Source: Paenibacillus sp. MZ04-78.2 (lineage in GTDB: Bacteria > Bacillota > Bacilli > Paenibacillales > NBRC-103111). Taken from it: a stretch of DNA of 64,000 nucleotides. The translations under genes were made by a program, and so were the position numbers. Under the pieces are notes generated by a model. That model did not search any database. It saw only the letters and a program-made list of their open reading frames with translations, and was not told the DNA's origin. The stretch lies in NCBI RefSeq assembly GCF_024213375.1, contig NZ_JANAVJ010000016.1, positions 31,524-95,523 on the forward strand. The letters run 5' to 3'. Of this stretch, positions 1 through 7,391 are shown piece by piece (position 1 is the first letter of the stretch; the number at the start of each line of letters is the position of its first letter).

Positions 1-1
1 G

Positions 2-181
2 CTCCGCCATCACGACATCCAGTTTGATTCTTATCATCTTATCGACTACTTCGCAGTTAAATTGGAATTGAATAAAAGGCGGATCGCTATCCGGACGATT
101 TCGAACGAAGGCCGCTTTAGTGTATTAATCTACCATACTGTTTCATTGATTAAGATGATGAAAGCTGTTAAGGTAAAATAA
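2..181 (+). CDS. C-terminal end of an unidentified protein
   Basis: The window opens inside a reading frame that runs for 59 codons to a TAA. The visible tail is rich in Lys, Ile and aromatic residues and ends in a basic segment (KMMKAVKVK). No motif is recognisable and the start lies outside the window. It reads in the same direction as the two PH-domain genes that follow and ends about 70 bases before them. I do not recognise the family; it is called only because the frame is open and the composition looks coding. Confidence 0.45.
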   Translation, partial: LRHHDIQFDSYHLIDYFAVKLELNKRRIAIRTISNEGRFSVLIYHTVSLIKMMKAVKVK

Positions 182-225
182 GGAACATGAACAAGGTCAA
201 TAAACGAGCCTGTCTTATGAACATG

Positions 226-240
226 GCAGCTTGAAGCTGC
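226..240 (+). promoter_or_regulatory. Palindrome just upstream of the first PH-domain gene
   Basis: GCAGCTTGAAGCTGC is a perfect inverted repeat of seven bases around one central base. It ends immediately before the ribosome site AGGGGTG of the following gene. It could be an operator or a small RNA hairpin influencing translation; nothing else identifies it. Confidence 0.3.
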
Positions 241-252
241 AGGGGTGAATCT

Positions 253-747
253 ATGTTTTCTCCAATTGGCGCGCCTCAAAGACGATTGTCCAAGGATGCG
301 GTCAAAGTATGGATGATCAGTGAAACGATTTCGAATGTGATCGGCTTTGCTCTGCTTGGGGTTTTGCTCTATTTGGACCATCGGTACGCGTGGAAAGAGT
401 GGATCGGCTGGATTCTTATCGGCATTGTCGTTATTTCCGTGCCGTTCGCGGTCTGGTCTTTCATCAGGCCGTTTTTGCTCTATAAAAACTGGCGCTACGA
501 CATGAATGAAGAGTTTTTGCAGCTGAAATCGGGCGCGTTAAACGAAGAGCATCAGCTCGTCCCGATGACCAAAATCCAGTCGGTCGCCACGAAGCAAGGA
601 CCGCTTCTGCGAAAGTACGGCCTCTGCTCGGTCTCGATTAAAACGATGGGATCGACGCATGCCATACCTGCTCTGCCCAAAGAGGTCGCGATCGAGTTAA
701 GGGATCAGATCGCCCATTTCGCAAAAATAAAGGAAGTGGAGTCATGA
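253..747 (+). CDS. bPH2-domain membrane protein (YdbS-like, DUF304)
   Basis: This 164-residue protein has two hydrophobic segments at about residues 25-45 and 50-75, followed by a bacterial pleckstrin-homology (bPH2, formerly DUF304) domain. The domain shows the usual YDMNEEFLQLKSGALNEEH strand pattern and the PMTKIQSV turn. The family pairs with a longer multi-copy PH partner, as here, where the stop overlaps the next start in ATGA. The function of YdbS/YdbT pairs is not settled; in Bacillus they are linked to cell-envelope stress and resistance to certain bacteriocins. The ATG follows an AGGGGTG ribosome site. The family call is solid; the physiological role is unknown. Confidence 0.85.
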   Translation: MFSPIGAPQRRLSKDAVKVWMISETISNVIGFALLGVLLYLDHRYAWKEWIGWILIGIVVISVPFAVWSFIRPFLLYKNWRYDMNEEFLQLKSGALNEEHQLVPMTKIQSVATKQGPLLRKYGLCSVSIKTMGSTHAIPALPKEVAIELRDQIAHFAKIKEVES

Positions 748-2243
748 CCGAAGCAAAACGGTATCATCCGCTGACGATGGTTTTGAAATTATGGAAGCTG
801 GTTAAGGTCTCGTTTGTCATCGCCATGTACTTATTCGTGATCAATTTCGGTTCGGATTCGACTTTCCTTAAGTATGGGAGGATCACTTTTTTTGTATGGA
901 TCGGGGTATCCGTTCTTGTCATTCTATTAAAGTGGCTGACGCATAAATACAAGCTCGACGATGCTTCGTTTCATCTCTACGAAGGGGTGTTCACCAAGTC
1001 CGGACGGACGATTCCTTTCGCCAAAATTCAAAACGTCAACCGTCACACGACCTTATTCCATCGGCTGTTTAACGTGACTTCCATCCGGTTCGAAACAGGG
1101 CTCACCGGCGAAGAGGCCGCCGTCGAATTTGAGGTCATTTCTTTAGCGGAAGCAGGCAATATGGAAAAGCATGTGGCAAGCCCGGTGCCGGGCGAGCCAG
1201 CGACGGCACATGACGGCGAAGCTGTTGCGGAGTCGTACGCAGAAGCGGTAAATCCGCGGCGGACCGTTCATTTTAAGCCGACAAAAAAGGATGTTATGCG
1301 TGCTTCCTTTACATCCTTAAGCTTTCTGGTCCTGATTCCTTTGCTGGCCTCTTTTTATTCCAAAATCGATGAAATCTTTCATGTGAAGCAAGAGGCGAAA
1401 GGTTTGTTCTCCACCCTTAAGGAGTCCTGGTGGATTGCCGCGATCCTGCTCGTTGTGCTGGTTGTGGTTTCCGTCGCTTTCGGAATCGTCAGAACCTTTG
1501 TGAAGTATGGAAAATACGAAATATCTTCCGATTCCGACCGCATCTACATTACAAAAGGGCTGATCGACGAATCGGTATTTTCCATTCTCAAGCAAAGGGT
1601 GCAGGCGGTTGAAATTACGCAGTCCGTGCTGAAACGCTTGCTCGGACTCGCCGAAGTGAAGCTGATCAGCGCAGGAGGCCTTGGCGATGGAGAAGACAAG
1701 CTGGAAATCAGCACGCTGTATCCTTTTTTGCCTGTTCAGCGCGCCTATGAGATGATCTCGGAAATACTGCCGGCTTATGAAGTGACCCGCGAGATGAAAC
1801 GGCTTCCCGCGAAATCGTTATGGCTCCGCATGTTCAGGCCAAGCTGGCTTTGGATCTTATCGACGGCGGCTCTATTTTATTTCAAGCCGCGGTTTCTGGG
1901 ATTCGAACAGACCTGGTGGGTTTTATCCGGCGCTTTGCTGATGTGGATCATCGTATCCAGATGGCTTGATTACACCAATACGCGGTACGTTTTGAAGGAC
2001 AACTTTATTCAATTCAAAACGGGAAGTCTGACAACGGCTCTATTCGTTTCGAAGCGGGAGAAGGTCATTGAAGTGAAAGTCACCCGCAGCGTAGTTCAAA
2101 AATGGCTGGGGCTCGCCTCCGTCGGGACAATAAACCGGGCCAAGCCGGTGCGTCACGCCGGGATCGACGATGCGCCGATCGAGCTGGCTGAGTCGTTCGT
2201 CAAGTGGTATATGGGACGCCGCAAGGAGATCAAAGTGGAATAG
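744..2243 (+). CDS. Large bPH2-domain membrane protein (YdbT-like)
   Basis: This 499-residue protein overlaps the previous gene by four bases (ATGA), so the two are translationally coupled. It has pairs of membrane helices near residues 15-70, 190-250 and 365-410. Each pair is followed by a bPH2 domain, with the characteristic runs YEGVFTKSGRTIPFAKIQNV, then ITKGLIDESVFSILKQRVQ, then FKTGSLTTALFVSKREKV. Three PH copies after three helical hairpins is the usual YdbT architecture. It probably forms a membrane complex with the upstream small PH protein. No catalytic motif is visible. Confidence 0.85.
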   Translation: MTEAKRYHPLTMVLKLWKLVKVSFVIAMYLFVINFGSDSTFLKYGRITFFVWIGVSVLVILLKWLTHKYKLDDASFHLYEGVFTKSGRTIPFAKIQNVNRHTTLFHRLFNVTSIRFETGLTGEEAAVEFEVISLAEAGNMEKHVASPVPGEPATAHDGEAVAESYAEAVNPRRTVHFKPTKKDVMRASFTSLSFLVLIPLLASFYSKIDEIFHVKQEAKGLFSTLKESWWIAAILLVVLVVVSVAFGIVRTFVKYGKYEISSDSDRIYITKGLIDESVFSILKQRVQAVEITQSVLKRLLGLAEVKLISAGGLGDGEDKLEISTLYPFLPVQRAYEMISEILPAYEVTREMKRLPAKSLWLRMFRPSWLWILSTAALFYFKPRFLGFEQTWWVLSGALLMWIIVSRWLDYTNTRYVLKDNFIQFKTGSLTTALFVSKREKVIEVKVTRSVVQKWLGLASVGTINRAKPVRHAGIDDAPIELAESFVKWYMGRRKEIKVE

Positions 2244-2430
2244 AAGCGCGCTGACGTACCGGAGTTGGCGCTTGTTCCGTTTACCGGCTTGGGACGCTCT
2301 GGAAGGGCGATTGGCGATACTGCGTTAGTTATAGGTTTTGTCTATCAAATTTATTCGATTTATGTCTTGGCGTAAAGACGGGTAAATGTGCTACAAAAGA
2401 GATAATGAACTTAATTTAGGAGTGAAACCA

Positions 2431-3510
2431 ATGGCAGACGTGAAGAAAATTGCCGTTATCGCCGGGGACGGCATCGGTCCCGAGGTTGTGGCGGAAGCGA
2501 TTAAAGTCATGAAAAAAACCGAGGACGTGTTCGGGTACCGTTTTGAGTTCGAGCACGGCTTGTTCGGCGGAATTGCGATTGACGAAAAAGGAACCCCGCT
2601 GCCGGAGGATACGCTGGCAATTTGTAAGAAAGCCGACGCCGTGCTGCTCGGAGCCGTTGGCGGCCCGAAATGGGACAACAATCCGAAGGAGCTGCGTCCG
2701 GAAACGGGGCTGCTTGGCATCCGTAAGGCGCTCGGTTTGTTCTCCAACATTCGTCCGGCTAACGTATTCGATTGCTTGAAGGAAGCTTCCACGCTGAAGC
2801 CGGAAGTGCTTGAAGGCACGGACCTGATCGTCGTCCGCGAGTTGACCGGGGGGATTTATTTCGGAGAGAAATTCCGCCGTGAGGGTGCGAACGGAGAAGA
2901 AGCGGTCGATACGTGCGTATACAACGTCACGGAAGTGGAGCGCATCGTGCGCCAAGCGTTTGAGATCGCCCGTACCCGCCGCAAGAAGCTGGCGTCCGTC
3001 GATAAAGCGAACGTGCTGGAAACGTCCCGCCTGTGGAGAGAAACGGTCAACCGGATCGCGCCGGATTATCCGGATGTTGAGCTGGAGCACGTGCTCGTAG
3101 ATAACTGCGCGATGCAGCTTCTGCGCCGTCCGTCCAGCTTCGACGTCATCGTGACGGAGAACATGTTCGGCGACATTCTGAGCGACGAAGCGGCGATGCT
3201 GACGGGGTCGATCGGCATGCTGTCCTCCGCCTCCCTGGGCGAAGGGGCGTTCGGCTTGTACGAGCCGGTACACGGATCCGCGCCGGATATTGCGGGCCAA
3301 GGCATTGCGAATCCGATCGCGACGATCTTGTCCGTAGCGCTGATGTACCGCCTGACGTTTGGCTACCATGATGCTGCCGAAGCGATCGAGCGCGCTGTGA
3401 AGGAAGTGCTGGACGCGGGTCACCGCACCGGAGACATTGCCGTCGACAAGAGCAAGGCGCTCGGCACGACCGCGATGGGCGAGCTGATCGTTGGCGCCAT
3501 CCGCAAATAA
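2431..3510 (+). CDS. leuB: 3-isopropylmalate dehydrogenase
   Basis: LeuB oxidatively decarboxylates (2R,3S)-3-isopropylmalate with NAD to 2-oxoisocaproate, the third step of leucine synthesis in the cytosol. The 359-residue protein shows the family hallmarks: N-terminal [17 protein letters not shown], substrate-binding [31 protein letters not shown], and the metal-binding signature [20 protein letters not shown]. The NAD-specific loop [20 protein letters not shown] follows. The ATG at 2431 lies seven bases after TTAGGAG. The gene stands alone here, without leuA, leuC or leuD, and ends in its own terminator. Confidence 0.97.
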   Translation: MADVKKIAVIAGDGIGPEVVAEAIKVMKKTEDVFGYRFEFEHGLFGGIAIDEKGTPLPEDTLAICKKADAVLLGAVGGPKWDNNPKELRPETGLLGIRKALGLFSNIRPANVFDCLKEASTLKPEVLEGTDLIVVRELTGGIYFGEKFRREGANGEEAVDTCVYNVTEVERIVRQAFEIARTRRKKLASVDKANVLETSRLWRETVNRIAPDYPDVELEHVLVDNCAMQLLRRPSSFDVIVTENMFGDILSDEAAMLTGSIGMLSSASLGEGAFGLYEPVHGSAPDIAGQGIANPIATILSVALMYRLTFGYHDAAEAIERAVKEVLDAGHRTGDIAVDKSKALGTTAMGELIVGAIRK

Positions 3511-3543
3511 GGATCGAACCGAATAGCAAGACCGGTATAGCAG

Positions 3544-3583
3544 AAAAAACTCTTGAGGAATTCCGATTTCTTAAGAGTTTTTT
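3544..3583 (+). terminator. Rho-independent terminator after leuB
   Basis: AAAAAACTCTT and AAGAGTTTTTT form a stem around an 18-base loop, followed by further T residues. The A-run on the left makes it usable in both directions. Confidence 0.85.
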
Positions 3584-3619
3584 CTGTTTTTTACCGTTTT
3601 GTGTCTGGATTTTCACAGA

Positions 3620-3634
3620 TTAGAATTATTCTAA
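3620..3634 (+). promoter_or_regulatory. PerR-type operator before the peroxiredoxin gene
   Basis: TTAGAATTATTCTAA is a perfect 15-base palindrome that matches the PerR/Fur-family 7-1-7 consensus TTATAATTATTATAA at 13 of 15 positions. It lies 20 bases upstream of the -35 element of the peroxide-detoxifying gene that follows. It supports peroxide-inducible control of the peroxiredoxin; PerR rather than Fur is inferred from the target gene. Confidence 0.7.
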
Positions 3635-3653
3635 AAAAATAATTAGTTTAATC

Positions 3654-3683
3654 TTGACTTGGGCGGACCCCAAATGATACGAT
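3654..3683 (+). promoter_or_regulatory. Sigma-A promoter of the peroxiredoxin gene
   Basis: TTGACT and TACGAT are separated by 18 bases, 53 bases upstream of the start codon. It sits directly downstream of the PerR-like palindrome. Confidence 0.6.
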
Positions 3684-3735
3684 TTATATCGTGAAAACCG
3701 TGACCAATTACCAAATTTAAGGGAGGATTTTTGAC

Positions 3736-4284
3736 ATGGCAGAACGTTTGGTAGGTAAACAAGCACCCGATTTTACAATGGACACCGCCCTTGGGAACGG
3801 ACAAGAGTTCGGCAAAGTTTCCTTGTCTGATTATAAAGGCAAGTGGCTCGTATTGTTCTTCTATCCGCTGGACTTCACTTTCGTGTGCCCGACGGAAATT
3901 TCGGCAATCAGCGAGGCCGCTTCGCAATTTAAAGCAATCAATACCGAAATCCTCGGCGTTTCGATTGATAGCATTCATTCCCACCGCGCTTGGATCAACA
4001 CGCCAGTAGATCAAAACGGCCTTGGCCAATTGAATTTCCCGCTGGCCGCCGATATTACGAAACAAGTATCGCGCGACTACGGCGTACTGATTGAAGAAGA
4101 AGGCATTGCGCTGCGCGGCTTGTTCATCATCAGCCCGGAAGGCGAGCTGCAATACCAAGTCGTTCATCACAACAATGTCGGCCGCAGCGTCGAAGAAACG
4201 CTCCGCGTTCTCGAAGCTTTGCAGTCCGGCGGTCTGTGCCCGATCGGCTGGAAAAAAGGCGACAAGCATCTGGCGACGAAATAA
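3736..4284 (+). CDS. Typical 2-Cys peroxiredoxin (AhpC/Prx1 family)
   Basis: This 182-residue cytosolic peroxidase reduces hydrogen peroxide and organic hydroperoxides with thiol donors. The peroxidatic cysteine is Cys51 in FYPLDFTFVCPTE and the resolving cysteine is Cys168 in GGLCPIGW, so it is a typical 2-Cys enzyme that works as an obligate dimer or decamer. The 'GGLCPIGW' tail and the N-terminal LVGKQAPDFTM are standard for the Prx1/AhpC group. The ATG follows GGGAGGAT. No ahpF follows, so thioredoxin is the likely reductant. A PerR-like box and sigma-A promoter upstream suggest peroxide induction. Confidence 0.95.
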   Translation: MAERLVGKQAPDFTMDTALGNGQEFGKVSLSDYKGKWLVLFFYPLDFTFVCPTEISAISEAASQFKAINTEILGVSIDSIHSHRAWINTPVDQNGLGQLNFPLAADITKQVSRDYGVLIEEEGIALRGLFIISPEGELQYQVVHHNNVGRSVEETLRVLEALQSGGLCPIGWKKGDKHLATK

Positions 4285-4307
4285 TCGTCTTCGTACGCTT
4301 CGCATAT

Positions 4308-4345
4308 CCCCCTCGGCCGGTCTTGCGGCTGGCTTGGGGGTTTTT
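4308..4345 (+). terminator. Terminator after peroxiredoxin
   Basis: CCCCC and GGGGG flank an inner GGCCGG/GGCTGGC-type stem and are followed by TTTTT, 24 bases past the peroxiredoxin stop. Confidence 0.8.
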
Positions 4346-4380
4346 CACTACTTGGAGTAAAGGAGCTCGGAACCGACGTT

Positions 4381-4764
4381 ATGGAAGTAATCAAAGGGCT
4401 CAAATACAGCGAAAATCATGAATGGGTGCGAGTGGAGAACGGGAGAGCCGTGGTCGGCCTCACCGATTTTGCCCAAGAGGAATTCGGGATCATCGTCTTT
4501 GTGGAGCTCCCCGAAGAGGGAGACGTCTTTCAGGCCGGCGAGCCGTTCGGCAGCATGGAATCGGTCAAGACGGTGACGGAGTTATATGCTCCGGTATCCG
4601 GCAAGGTCGTTAGCGTCAATCCGAAGCTGACGGAAAACCCGGGCGTCATCAACCTGTCTCCGTACGGGCAAGGCTGGATGATCGTCGTCGAAATGAGCGA
4701 TCCTGCCGAGCTTGAGCGGCTGTGGGAAGCGGATAAATACGAACAAACCTACGTGCATGAATAG
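4381..4764 (+). CDS. gcvH: Glycine cleavage system H protein
   Basis: GcvH is the lipoyl carrier that shuttles the aminomethyl intermediate between GcvP, GcvT and GcvL; in Firmicutes it also serves as the entry point for lipoate relay by LipL. The 127-residue protein carries the lipoylated Lys63 in GSMESVKTVTELYAP and the family start KYSENHEWV. The N-terminal half-barrel ends in SPYGQGWMIVVEMSDPAEL. It is monocistronic here, with a terminator on each side, which fits its separate role in lipoate metabolism. The start is ATG at 4381 with AAAGGAG about 14 bases upstream, a slightly long spacing. Confidence 0.95.
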   Translation: MEVIKGLKYSENHEWVRVENGRAVVGLTDFAQEEFGIIVFVELPEEGDVFQAGEPFGSMESVKTVTELYAPVSGKVVSVNPKLTENPGVINLSPYGQGWMIVVEMSDPAELERLWEADKYEQTYVHE

Positions 4765-4772
4765 GTACGGCA

Positions 4773-4797
4773 GCCTGGCCTCGGTCAGGCTTTTTTT
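4773..4797 (+). terminator. Terminator after gcvH
   Basis: GCCTG and CAGGC form a short stem around an eight-base loop followed by seven T residues, nine bases after the gcvH stop. Confidence 0.75.
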
Positions 4798-4971
4798 ACG
4801 TCTCCCGCTTGTACGATTTATCGCCCGATAAAAATCTCAGCATTCCCGCAAGCAGTAGCAGGCGTTCGGGGGGAATGCAGGAGGAGCGGCGCAGAATCAA
4901 AAAAATATGCCGGAAGGACGGACGATCCGTCTTGCCGACATGTTTTTTTGCTATTACGAGAACGGCCGGGT

Positions 4972-6948
4972 TTACGTTTTGCTGGCGGCCAGCAGCTTTT
5001 TATATTTCTCCGTGTACTTGACGACAGTCAGTACATAAGTGGCGTGCGACCAGGTGAGAGGGGCGACCGATACCGGTCCGCCGTCGAACGGGTCGAGCTG
5101 CTCCGGCAAAATGCCGCTTTCCATCGCGTGGCTGACGACCCATTCGAGCGTACGCCGCGGCGATACGAGGTCTTCCAGCGTCTTGGCGCACTCGATTTCC
5201 CATTCCGCAATCCACAGCGTGCAGATGATCCATGGATTGCCCGGAACGTTATCGATGTCGGGCGAGCGTTGGAAGTAATAGTCGTGATGGTAACGGGCCA
5301 CGCCGCCGATGTCCGTTTTGATCGTGAGTCCGGCCCGGTTGGCCTTCATCGTGCTGACGACGCGCGGGTCGTCGGCCGGGAGAACGCCGAATTCGAAAAT
5401 GCCGTAAACGCTGCTCTCCAGCGTCTTGTCCTTCACCCAGACTTCGCCGTCCAGCACGAGTCCGCGCACGAAACGTTGCTCCTCCTCGTCCCACAGATGC
5501 TTGAGGATGCCGGATTTGATTTTCTCCGCCGTATGCCGGTAGCGGCTGGACCGCTCTTCGTCCCCGAACAGGCTGCAGAAGTTGGCGGCTGCAATGAGCC
5601 CGCCGTAGACGGCCGACGCGGTGAACGTGAAGATGCCGTACCGCTCCTCCCACAGGTCGTAGCTCGGCTTCGGCAAGCTCAGCTCCTGCTCGATATAGCC
5701 GGCCATAAAGCGCGCCGCGCGGCGGATCAGCGTCCGGTACAGCGATTGCGGCAGCTCAATGATGCCGTGGCGGACGTAGTCCTGCCACAGCGCGAACAGG
5801 ACGAGCCCGGTCTCGTCCTCTTGAATCGGCAGCTGCATGTTGCCGCCGTTGAGGTACGGATGCCAACTGGAGCCGACCGTTCCGTCGGGATTGTATTTGT
5901 GATGCAGGTAGCCGTCCGGCGAGAGCGCCTCCGCGCAAAAGTTGAAGAACGGCGTAATCATGCCCTGATAGCCGGCCATGGTCATCGCATAAGCGATGAT
6001 CGCGCCGTCCCGGGGCCACATATAGCTGTAATGGTCGCGGTTGGACTGCATGATGTCGGAGTCGTTCGCCGCGATGATCGCGCCGTTCACGTCGGTCTGC
6101 GTCCGGACGATCAGCAGGCTGTGCTTGTACAGCCGTACGCAGGCCTCGCTCAGATTGCCGTAATCGCGTTCCTCCGGTTTGTTGACCCAGCGCTGCCAAT
6201 AGATTTCCACCCGGTCCAGCAGCTTGCCCGGATGGCTTTCTTTGACGTAGTTGTCGAGCTTCTTCACTTCTTCGAGATTTTTGCCCGCGCTCATCCAGTA
6301 ATAGAGCGTCTCGTCGCTGTTCGGCGGCACATGGAGCCGGAAGCTGACGGTGCTGTCAACCGAGCCCTGCGCGATCGCGTTGCCCATCAGATGGCCGTCT
6401 TCCGCATCGCGCCACGTGCCCTCGGCGTTGTAAAACCGTTTGACGCCCGTTGTGTACTGATATATGCCGTCGGTGCCAGCAAGCCCGTTGAACATGAAGT
6501 AGCGGTCTTTTTTATAATGAAAGACGGTATTGTTTTGGGGGTAATAAGCGGCGGTATCGCCCACCTCGGTCTCGTTGATGACGAGGTCCTGATTGAAGAA
6601 CATGCGCACATCGCGCACGGTATCCCAATGATTGTGGACGCGCACGCGTTTCAGATACACGTCCTCGCGCTGATGCACGCCGTCGTTCATAAGCAAAGTA
6701 ATCCCGAGATGGTAATGGGAGGCGCGAACTTCGGTTACCAGAGAGTCTTCGATATACGAAAGCTCGAACTTCCATTCCGGGTCGGCCAGCCAAGTAAAAG
6801 CGCCGTCCACCCAAAGGCCGATGCGGCATGGGTAGCCGCCGACATGGTTGAGCTGCCCGACATACGGATAATACAAATCGCGCATATACGTATTACGGTC
6901 CAGGTTGATCAAAAACTTGCCGTTTCCGATGACTAAGTGCCTAGGCAA
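4972..6948 (-). CDS. Glycoside hydrolase family 15 glucoamylase-like enzyme
   Basis: A 658-residue GH15 protein that is expected to release glucose from alpha-glucan or trehalose-type ends. The N-terminal beta-sandwich begins PRHLVIGNGKFLINLDRN and DLYYPYVGQLNHVGGYP, followed from about residue 290 by the (alpha/alpha)6 barrel. Likely catalytic acids are the Glu of YDLWEERYGIFTFTAS and the Glu of SGILPEQLDPFDG. SYMWPRDGAIIAYA is the substrate-cleft signature. I chose the TTG at 6948 because GAGAAGGGTG precedes it and homologues begin with PRHLVIGNGK; an ATG at 7056 would add 36 unconserved residues. No signal peptide is seen, so it acts in the cytosol, probably on storage glycan made by the upstream genes. 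It is the last gene of a five-gene minus-strand block. Confidence 0.9.
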   Translation of the reverse strand: MPRHLVIGNGKFLINLDRNTYMRDLYYPYVGQLNHVGGYPCRIGLWVDGAFTWLADPEWKFELSYIEDSLVTEVRASHYHLGITLLMNDGVHQREDVYLKRVRVHNHWDTVRDVRMFFNQDLVINETEVGDTAAYYPQNNTVFHYKKDRYFMFNGLAGTDGIYQYTTGVKRFYNAEGTWRDAEDGHLMGNAIAQGSVDSTVSFRLHVPPNSDETLYYWMSAGKNLEEVKKLDNYVKESHPGKLLDRVEIYWQRWVNKPEERDYGNLSEACVRLYKHSLLIVRTQTDVNGAIIAANDSDIMQSNRDHYSYMWPRDGAIIAYAMTMAGYQGMITPFFNFCAEALSPDGYLHHKYNPDGTVGSSWHPYLNGGNMQLPIQEDETGLVLFALWQDYVRHGIIELPQSLYRTLIRRAARFMAGYIEQELSLPKPSYDLWEERYGIFTFTASAVYGGLIAAANFCSLFGDEERSSRYRHTAEKIKSGILKHLWDEEEQRFVRGLVLDGEVWVKDKTLESSVYGIFEFGVLPADDPRVVSTMKANRAGLTIKTDIGGVARYHHDYYFQRSPDIDNVPGNPWIICTLWIAEWEIECAKTLEDLVSPRRTLEWVVSHAMESGILPEQLDPFDGGPVSVAPLTWSHATYVLTVVKYTEKYKKLLAASKT

Positions 6949-7109
6949 TCCACCCACACCCTTCTCGTTCCAGTATGTTTGCTTTCTCTTAAGATACCTT
7001 TTTGTGCCATGCCGGTCAATCCGTGAAAAGGAATGAAAGCGGCTGCCCGCGGCCATTTTTTCTTCAAAATGCCGGCTTCAGGGCGGGGAAGAGGCAAAGC
7101 CCGGCGGCC

Positions 7110-7322
7110 TCAGGCTTGCGGAGGGCACCAGGCTTTGTCGGATGTCATTTGCATGAGCAAATCGTATGGATTGGGAGACTGGAGCAGCCGCTGGTAATGC
7201 TCGGGCAGGACATCGCAGCACGTGTGGGTATGACCAGTATGGTATTGAATGTGCATCTGCGAAGCTTGGTCGTCATACCGGACAAAAGCAATCTGCTTCG
7301 AGCCGATCGGAATGAGCTTCAT
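7110..7322 (-). CDS. Small KTSC-like protein
   Basis: A 70-residue protein beginning KLIPIGSKQIAFVRYDD, with the strand pattern of the KTSC domain: a Ser near the start, an aromatic-rich middle and a helix HYQRLLQSPNPYDLL. KTSC proteins are small and of unknown function, sometimes attached to nucleic-acid-binding enzymes. The start at 7322 is set by GGAAGGAGGG six bases upstream. It sits between the nucleotidyltransferase and the glucoamylase in the same orientation, so it is likely co-transcribed with the glycan genes. The family assignment is tentative. Confidence 0.6.
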   Translation of the reverse strand: MKLIPIGSKQIAFVRYDDQASQMHIQYHTGHTHTCCDVLPEHYQRLLQSPNPYDLLMQMTSDKAWCPPQA

Positions 7323-7391
7323 ACGACCCTCCTTCCTTTGGGAAGTCCGGTGAAACGGACTTTTCAATGGGGCATTACTTTATGGTTATGC

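Noticed and set aside
4948..6936. Very long open frame opposite the GH15 gene
   Set aside because: It is the reverse-strand shadow of a GC-rich gene; the minus-strand frame has clear GH15 motifs and this one has an Arg/Val/Ala-rich composition without motifs.
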